From positions 1-54,880 of the forward strand of contig CAJMNR010000028.1 in NCBI GenBank assembly GCA_905214875.1: a stretch of 54,880 nt of DNA, written 5' to 3'. A program made the translations under genes and the position numbers. Shown piece by piece: positions 50,246-54,880 of this stretch; the first letter of the stretch is position 1; each line of letters begins with the position of its first letter. The notes beneath the pieces are model-generated. The model was given only the letters and a program-made list of their open reading frames with translations. It searched no databases and was not told where the DNA came from. The DNA is from an uncultured bacterium (GTDB taxonomy: Bacteria > Bacillota > Clostridia > Lachnospirales > Lachnospiraceae).

Positions 50246-50329
50246 TATAATAGGGGCATATATTGGTTTGTTTGGCGTTATGAATAAGTCAGATTGTTTT
50301 GTCGTATTACTATAACGAGTATTCTGACC
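50246..50329 (+). promoter_or_regulatory. deo operon -10 element and leader hairpin
   Basis: TATAAT at 50246-50251 has no clear -35. In the leader GTCAGA pairs with TCTGAC across 50289-50329, with an inner CGT/ACG stem. The role of the hairpin is unknown; it does not match the purine riboswitch. Confidence 0.4.
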
Positions 50330-50382
50330 AAAGGCACCGAGTAGTGCTTGAACTAGAAACAAAAGACAGGAGGTACACAGAC

Positions 50383-51558
50383 ATGAAACGTGTGTTTTTA
50401 ATCGTATTGGACAGTGTAGGCATAGGAGAACTTCCTGACGCTGCTAACTATGGGGACGCAGGAAGCAATACTTTACGTGCTGCATCCACAAATGCTAATT
50501 TTTCAATGCCAAACATGGAGAAACTAGGTTTCTTCAATATTGATGGTGTACAGGTAATGGAAGACAAAAAACGAGGGGTTACTCCTACAGGAGTTTATGC
50601 AAGATTAGCGGAGACTTCTAAGGGAAAAGATACAACAATCGGACATTGGGAGATTTCCGGTATTATTTCAGAACAACCATTACCAACATTTCCAGATGGA
50701 TTCCCAAAAGAATTATTAGATGAGTTTGAAAAAGAAACAGGCCGTAAGGTAATCTGTAACAAACCATACTCTGGAACAGAAGTTATCAAAGATTATGGAA
50801 AGGAACACGTAGAAACAGGTGCTCTTATCGTTTATACATCTGCAGATAGCGTATTCCAGATTGCTGCACATGAAGCAGTAGTTCCAATTGAAACATTATA
50901 TGAATATTGCGAAATCGCAAGAAGATTATGTACAGGAAAATATGGTGTTGGTCGTGTAATCGCTCGTCCATTTGAAGGAGAAGAAGGAAACTATCAAAGA
51001 ACTTCAAGAAGACACGATTATTCCTTACAACCACCTCAAAATACAATGCTTGATTCCTTAAAACGTGAAGGATATGACGTAATTGCAGTAGGTAAGATTG
51101 GTGATATCTTCGCTGGAAAAGGAATTACTGAAGCAGTACGTACAAAAGACAATGCCGATGGTATTGAAAAGACAATTGAATACACAAAGAAAGACTTCAA
51201 CGGTCTTTGCTTTATCAACTTAGTTGATTTCGATATGAAATATGGTCATCGTAATGATGTAGAAGGATATGCGAAAGCATTAACATACTTTGATAGCAAA
51301 CTTCCTGAAATCATTGATGGATTAAGAGAAGACGATATTTTAATCGTAACAGCTGATCATGGATGCGATCCAAGTACTGCATCAACAGATCACTCAAGAG
51401 AATATACTCCATTTGTAGCATGTGGAAAGAAATTAAAAGAAAATGCTAACCTTGGAACAAGAGATACATTTGCGAATATCGGAGCAACTATTTTAGATTA
51501 CTTCAATGTTCCAGTTGATATCAAGGGTACATCCATGTTAAATGACATGATGAAATAG
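50383..51558 (+). CDS. deoB: Phosphopentomutase
   Basis: From ATG at 50383, placed by CAGGAGG eleven bases upstream, the protein has 391 residues, the family's usual length; an in-frame start at 50299 would add an unlikely 28 residues. Metal-binding motifs are LDSVGIGELPDA at the N-terminus and TADHGCDPS with STDHSREYTP near the C-terminus; the catalytic Thr lies in the DTTIGHWE stretch. It interconverts (deoxy)ribose 1- and 5-phosphates. It opens the nucleoside salvage operon. Confidence 0.96.
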   Translation: MKRVFLIVLDSVGIGELPDAANYGDAGSNTLRAASTNANFSMPNMEKLGFFNIDGVQVMEDKKRGVTPTGVYARLAETSKGKDTTIGHWEISGIISEQPLPTFPDGFPKELLDEFEKETGRKVICNKPYSGTEVIKDYGKEHVETGALIVYTSADSVFQIAAHEAVVPIETLYEYCEIARRLCTGKYGVGRVIARPFEGEEGNYQRTSRRHDYSLQPPQNTMLDSLKREGYDVIAVGKIGDIFAGKGITEAVRTKDNADGIEKTIEYTKKDFNGLCFINLVDFDMKYGHRNDVEGYAKALTYFDSKLPEIIDGLREDDILIVTADHGCDPSTASTDHSREYTPFVACGKKLKENANLGTRDTFANIGATILDYFNVPVDIKGTSMLNDMMK

Positions 51559-51631
51559 AAAAAAATGTATAGTTTACGATCTTACTTAAGACAATAAAGG
51601 TAAGAGTTCGAATTTAAGGAGGAAACAAATT

Positions 51632-52333
51632 ATGGCAACACCACATAACGGAGCGAAAGAAGGACAAATCGCAAAAACAGTATTAATGCCAGGAGATCCA
51701 TTACGTGCAAAATATATCGCAGAAACATATCTTGAAGATGTAGAATGCTTCAATACAGTTCGTAACATGTTCGGTTACACAGGAACTTACAAAGGTAAAA
51801 GAGTAAGTGTAATGGGCGGTGGAATGGGTATTCCATCTATCGGTATCTACTCTTATGAATTATATGCATTCTATGGTGTAGAAAATATCATTCGTATCGG
51901 ATCTGCAGGTGGATTCCAAGATGATATCAAAGTTCGTGATATCGTAATCGCTATGGGCGCATGTACAGACTCTAACTTTGCAAGCCAATACGGTTTACCA
52001 GGAACATTTGCCCCAACTGCAAGCTATGAATTATTAGAAAAAGCAGTAAACGCTGCTAAAGAAAATAATGTAAAAACAGTTGTAGGTAACGTATTATCTT
52101 CAGACGTATTCTACAATGCAAATAAAGAAGCAAACCAAAAATGGAAAGACATGGGCGTTCTTTGCGTAGAAATGGAAGCAGCAGGTCTTTACATGAATGC
52201 AGCTAAATTAGGTAAGAAAGCATTAGCAATTCTTACAATCAGCGATCACTTATTCACAGGTGAAGAATTATCTGCTGAAGAAAGACAAAACACATTCAAT
52301 GAAATGATGGAAATCGCTTTAGAAATCGCGTAG
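51632..52333 (+). CDS. deoD: Purine-nucleoside phosphorylase, DeoD type
   Basis: The 233-residue enzyme has the hexameric DeoD pattern: HNGAKEGQIAKTVLMPGDPLRA at the phosphate site, GSAGG, VEMEAAGLY and the catalytic Asp in ISDHLFTGE. It splits purine (deoxy)nucleosides with phosphate into base and (deoxy)ribose 1-phosphate for deoB. TAAGGAGG precedes the ATG. Confidence 0.96.
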   Translation: MATPHNGAKEGQIAKTVLMPGDPLRAKYIAETYLEDVECFNTVRNMFGYTGTYKGKRVSVMGGGMGIPSIGIYSYELYAFYGVENIIRIGSAGGFQDDIKVRDIVIAMGACTDSNFASQYGLPGTFAPTASYELLEKAVNAAKENNVKTVVGNVLSSDVFYNANKEANQKWKDMGVLCVEMEAAGLYMNAAKLGKKALAILTISDHLFTGEELSAEERQNTFNEMMEIALEIA

Positions 52334-52353
52334 AGACCAAAGGGGAATAGAAG

Positions 52354-53025
52354 ATGACAAAGAACGAAATTTTGACAAAGGTTGATCATACATTATTATC
52401 TCAGACAGCAACATTTAATGATATTAAGACAATTTGTGACGATGCAATTAAATATAATTGTGCAAGTGTGTGCATAGCGCCAGCATTTATTAAAGAAGCA
52501 AAAGATTATGTAAAGAACCAAGTGAAATTATGTACAGTTATCGGATTCCCAAATGGCTATAATACAACTGCGGTGAAAGTATTCGAAACAAAGGATGCTA
52601 TCGCTAATGGTGCTGATGAAATCGATATGGTAATTAACATCACAGATGTGAAAGCTGGCCGTTATGATAAAGTAGAGGAAGAAATCCGTGCAATCAAAGA
52701 AGCTTGTGGCGATAAAATCTTAAAAGTAATTATTGAAACATGTCTTTTAACAGAAGAAGAAAAAATCAAGATGTGTGAAGTAGTTACAAATGCGAAAGCT
52801 GATTATATTAAAACAAGCACAGGATTCTCTACTGCAGGGGCAACTTTTGCAGACATCGAATTATTTTCAAAACATATTGGTGAAGGAATTAAGATGAAAG
52901 CTGCAGGCGGTATCTCATCTTTTGACGATGCAGAAAAGTTTTGCGCGTTAGGTGCAGAGCGTTTAGGAACAAGCAGACTAGTGAAAATCATGAATCAGGA
53001 GACAGTATCTTCTGATACGTATTAA
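52354..53025 (+). CDS. deoC: Deoxyribose-phosphate aldolase
   Basis: The 223-residue TIM-barrel aldolase has DHTLL at the N-terminus, DEIDMVINI, LKVIIETCLLT and the Schiff-base Lys in YIKTSTGFS. It cleaves deoxyribose 5-phosphate to glyceraldehyde 3-phosphate and acetaldehyde, feeding glycolysis. It follows deoD by 20 bases. Confidence 0.96.
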   Translation: MTKNEILTKVDHTLLSQTATFNDIKTICDDAIKYNCASVCIAPAFIKEAKDYVKNQVKLCTVIGFPNGYNTTAVKVFETKDAIANGADEIDMVINITDVKAGRYDKVEEEIRAIKEACGDKILKVIIETCLLTEEEKIKMCEVVTNAKADYIKTSTGFSTAGATFADIELFSKHIGEGIKMKAAGGISSFDDAEKFCALGAERLGTSRLVKIMNQETVSSDTY

Positions 53026-53041
53026 AGGATGAGGTGATACT

Positions 53042-53452
53042 ATGACAGTGGAAAATGCAATTCAGGTTGCAATTGATACATTACAACATTCTTATGCACC
53101 GTATTCAAAATTCAAGGTTGCTGCAGCGTTAGTTGCAGCAGATGGAACTTTATATAAAGGTGTAAATGTAGAAAATGCTTCCTATCCAGCGACAAATTGT
53201 GCAGAAAGAACAGCATTTTTTCAGGCAATTGCAGAAGGAAAGAGGGAGTTTGATTATATTATCATCGTAGGTGGTATCAATGGACAGCTATCTAGTTATT
53301 GTTCCCCATGTGGTATTTGTAGACAGGTCATGAGAGAATTTTGTAATCCCAAGACATTCCGTGTCATTATTGCGAAATCACCAACGGACTATAAAGAATA
53401 CACGCTAGAAGAACTCTTGCCATTGAGCTTTGGACCAGAAGATTTAGTATAG
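53042..53452 (+). CDS. cdd: Cytidine deaminase
   Basis: The 136-residue enzyme has the zinc site NCAERTAFF and PCGICRQVMREF; the Glu in CAER is the proton shuttle. YAPYSKFKVAAAL is the typical N-terminal stretch. It turns cytidine and deoxycytidine into uridines for the next enzyme. ATGAGGTG lies before the ATG. Confidence 0.96.
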   Translation: MTVENAIQVAIDTLQHSYAPYSKFKVAAALVAADGTLYKGVNVENASYPATNCAERTAFFQAIAEGKREFDYIIIVGGINGQLSSYCSPCGICRQVMREFCNPKTFRVIIAKSPTDYKEYTLEELLPLSFGPEDLV

Positions 53453-53469
53453 GAAAGTAGGTGGGCTTC

Positions 53470-54792
53470 ATGCGTATGTATGACCTAATTATGAAAAAAC
53501 GAAATGGCGGACAGCTAACAAAAGAAGAGCTAACATACATGGTAGGTGAGTATACTGTTGGTAATATTCCAGATTATCAAATGTCTGCAATGTTAATGGC
53601 TATATTCTTTCAAGGAATGTCAGATGAGGAAACAGCAATCCTAACAGATTGTATGGCTCATTCTGGAGATATGGTAGATTTAAGTGCAATCCAAGGAATC
53701 AAAGTAGATAAGCATTCTACAGGTGGGGTTGGTGATAAGACAACATTAATCGTTACACCAATCGTGGCTGCATGTGGCGCAAAAGTTGCTAAGATGTCAG
53801 GCAGAGGGCTTGGACATACAGGCGGAACTGTAGATAAGTTAGAAAGTATTCCAGGATTCCAAACATCGATTCCAGAAGAAGAGTTTTTCGCAATTGTAAA
53901 TAAAGTAGGTGTCAGTGTAATTGGACAGACAGGAAACTTGACACCAGCAGATAAAAAAATGTATGCACTTCGTGATGTTACGGCAACAGTTGAGAGCATT
54001 CCATTAATTGCAGCATCCATTATGAGCAAAAAGCTTGCAGCAGGAAGTGATTGTATCCTTCTTGATGTAAAGACTGGAAGCGGTGCATTTATGAAGACAG
54101 TGGAAGATTCCATTGCCCTTGCAAAGAAGATGGTTGCAATTGGTGAGCACAACAAACGTAGAACAGTAGCGATGATTACAGATATGGACAGTCCATTAGG
54201 AAACTATATCGGTAATGCATTAGAAGTAAAAGAAGCAGTAGAAACATTAAGAGGCCAAGGACCTGCAGACTTAACAGAAGTTTGTGTTGAACTCGCAACA
54301 AATATGTTGTATCTTGCGAATAAAGGCTCATTAGATGAGTGTAAAGCGCTAGTAGAAGAAGCAATTCGTTCGGGAAGCGCTCTAGATAAGTTGGTAGAAT
54401 TAGTGGAAGCCCAAGGCGGAGACAGTTCAGTAATCAAGAATCCAGAGAAGTTCGAACAGGCAACAATTGTTTATGAAGTAAAGGCAACAAAAGAAGGGTA
54501 TATCAACCATATCAATACAGAAGAAATCGGTATTGCATCTATGATCCTTGGGGCTGGTCGTGAAACGAAGGAAAGCGTGATCGATTATAGTGCAGGTATC
54601 GAAATGAAAAAGAAATATGGAGAATATGTAAAACCAGGAGATGTACTTGGCATCCTCTATACGAATAACGAAAAAGCTGTAAAAGATGCAGATGTAGTTT
54701 TTGAAAAAGCGTATACGATTGCAGAAGAAAAACCTGAAACAAAACCACATATTTATGCTCGTGTTGAACTTGACAAAATAGAGAGATTTTAA
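53470..54792 (+). CDS. pdp: Pyrimidine-nucleoside phosphorylase
   Basis: From ATG at 53470 the protein has 440 residues. The typical start MRMYDLI and the distance from GTAGGTGG favour this codon over GTG at 53461. The phosphate-binding KHSTGGVGDKTTL and the SGRGLGHTGGTVDKLE stretch are the family signature. It releases uracil or thymine and (deoxy)ribose 1-phosphate. It is the last gene of the salvage operon. Confidence 0.95.
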   Translation: MRMYDLIMKKRNGGQLTKEELTYMVGEYTVGNIPDYQMSAMLMAIFFQGMSDEETAILTDCMAHSGDMVDLSAIQGIKVDKHSTGGVGDKTTLIVTPIVAACGAKVAKMSGRGLGHTGGTVDKLESIPGFQTSIPEEEFFAIVNKVGVSVIGQTGNLTPADKKMYALRDVTATVESIPLIAASIMSKKLAAGSDCILLDVKTGSGAFMKTVEDSIALAKKMVAIGEHNKRRTVAMITDMDSPLGNYIGNALEVKEAVETLRGQGPADLTEVCVELATNMLYLANKGSLDECKALVEEAIRSGSALDKLVELVEAQGGDSSVIKNPEKFEQATIVYEVKATKEGYINHINTEEIGIASMILGAGRETKESVIDYSAGIEMKKKYGEYVKPGDVLGILYTNNEKAVKDADVVFEKAYTIAEEKPETKPHIYARVELDKIERF

Positions 54793-54797
54793 AGGAA

Positions 54798-54833
54798 TTG
54801 TGCTGTAAAGATTTTTACAGCACAATCTTTTTT
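54798..54833 (+). terminator. Nucleoside salvage operon terminator
   Basis: TTGTGCTGTAAA pairs perfectly with TTTACAGCACAA, followed by a T-run. The final 47 bases of the window hold nothing recognisable. Confidence 0.93.
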
Positions 54834-54880
54834 AATTGTTAGACTAACTATGTCAAATAGTTTTTTAAAATTATTTTATT

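Noticed and set aside
50299..50382. Longer N-terminus for DeoB
   Set aside because: The added 28 residues are not family-like and the strong AGGAGG belongs to the ATG at 50383.
54427..54825. Leftward 132-residue open frame opposite pdp
   Set aside because: It lies wholly over pdp and its terminator, has no ribosome site and an unlikely composition rich in Phe and Cys.
1..54880. CRISPR arrays, insertion sequences, prophage genes, tRNA and rRNA genes
   Set aside because: No regularly spaced repeats, transposase motifs, phage genes or RNA genes of these kinds were seen. The window looks like stable chromosome.

Overview
The window is AT-rich and Gram-positive in character, with AGGAGG-type ribosome sites, frequent TTG and GTG starts and many intrinsic terminators. 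It carries reverse rubrerythrin, PerR, several [FeFe]-hydrogenase proteins, the spore-cortex amidase CwlD, mother-cell type sporulation promoters, a flagellar-region zinc-ribbon protein and a Na+-type ATP synthase c subunit. Together these suggest a strictly anaerobic, fermentative, spore-forming member of the Clostridia, most likely a Lachnospiraceae-like species. The species is an inference; no rRNA or tRNA gene was found.

Layout. 1-5 kb: a YvyF-like protein, then leftward genes for a membrane-bound GGDEF/EAL protein and a nucleoid-associated protein. 5-11 kb: stress genes, namely clpB, a DEAD-box RNA helicase behind a long leader containing an intrinsic terminator, and perR next to reverse rubrerythrin, both with a PerR-like box at the promoter. 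11-16 kb (leftward): a bifurcating-type [FeFe]-hydrogenase operon (NuoE-like, GHKL ATPase, thioredoxin-like ferredoxin, NuoF-like, HydA). 16.6-24.5 kb (rightward, divergent): a probable H2/redox-sensing operon with two DRTGG proteins, an RsbW-like ATPase, two H-cluster proteins lacking the proton-shuttle cysteine (one with a PAS domain), a PHP protein, a small 2Fe-2S protein, a SpoIIE-like phosphatase and a group-B-type hydrogenase. A near-consensus Rex operator lies between the two operons.

24.5-34.9 kb: glpK, a decayed PadR regulator, asnS, a small membrane protein, queT behind a preQ1-I-like riboswitch, a gene-free stretch that looks like an independent RNA transcription unit, a membrane-anchored GH18 protein, cwlD, the ywlC-ywlE-rpiB group and a DUF402 protein. 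35-42.6 kb: the complete ATP synthase operon atpZ-I-B-E-F-H-A-G-D-C. 42.6-50 kb: class B sortase, YwmB family protein, a coat-like protein under a sigma-K-like promoter, a methyltransferase, a large anchored protein with a degenerate C39-like domain, and an M29 aminopeptidase. 50-54.8 kb: a nucleoside salvage operon deoB-deoD-deoC-cdd-pdp closed by a terminator.

How it fits together. The hydrogenase operon would re-oxidise NADH and ferredoxin by making H2. The divergent operon encodes what looks like a device to sense H2 or redox state through H-cluster proteins and pass the signal through a kinase/phosphatase pair, with Rex adding NADH/NAD+ control. PerR-controlled reverse rubrerythrin protects this oxygen-sensitive metabolism. 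The Na+ signature of AtpE suggests a sodium bioenergetic circuit. Functions are assigned from motifs and gene order read by eye; no database search was possible.
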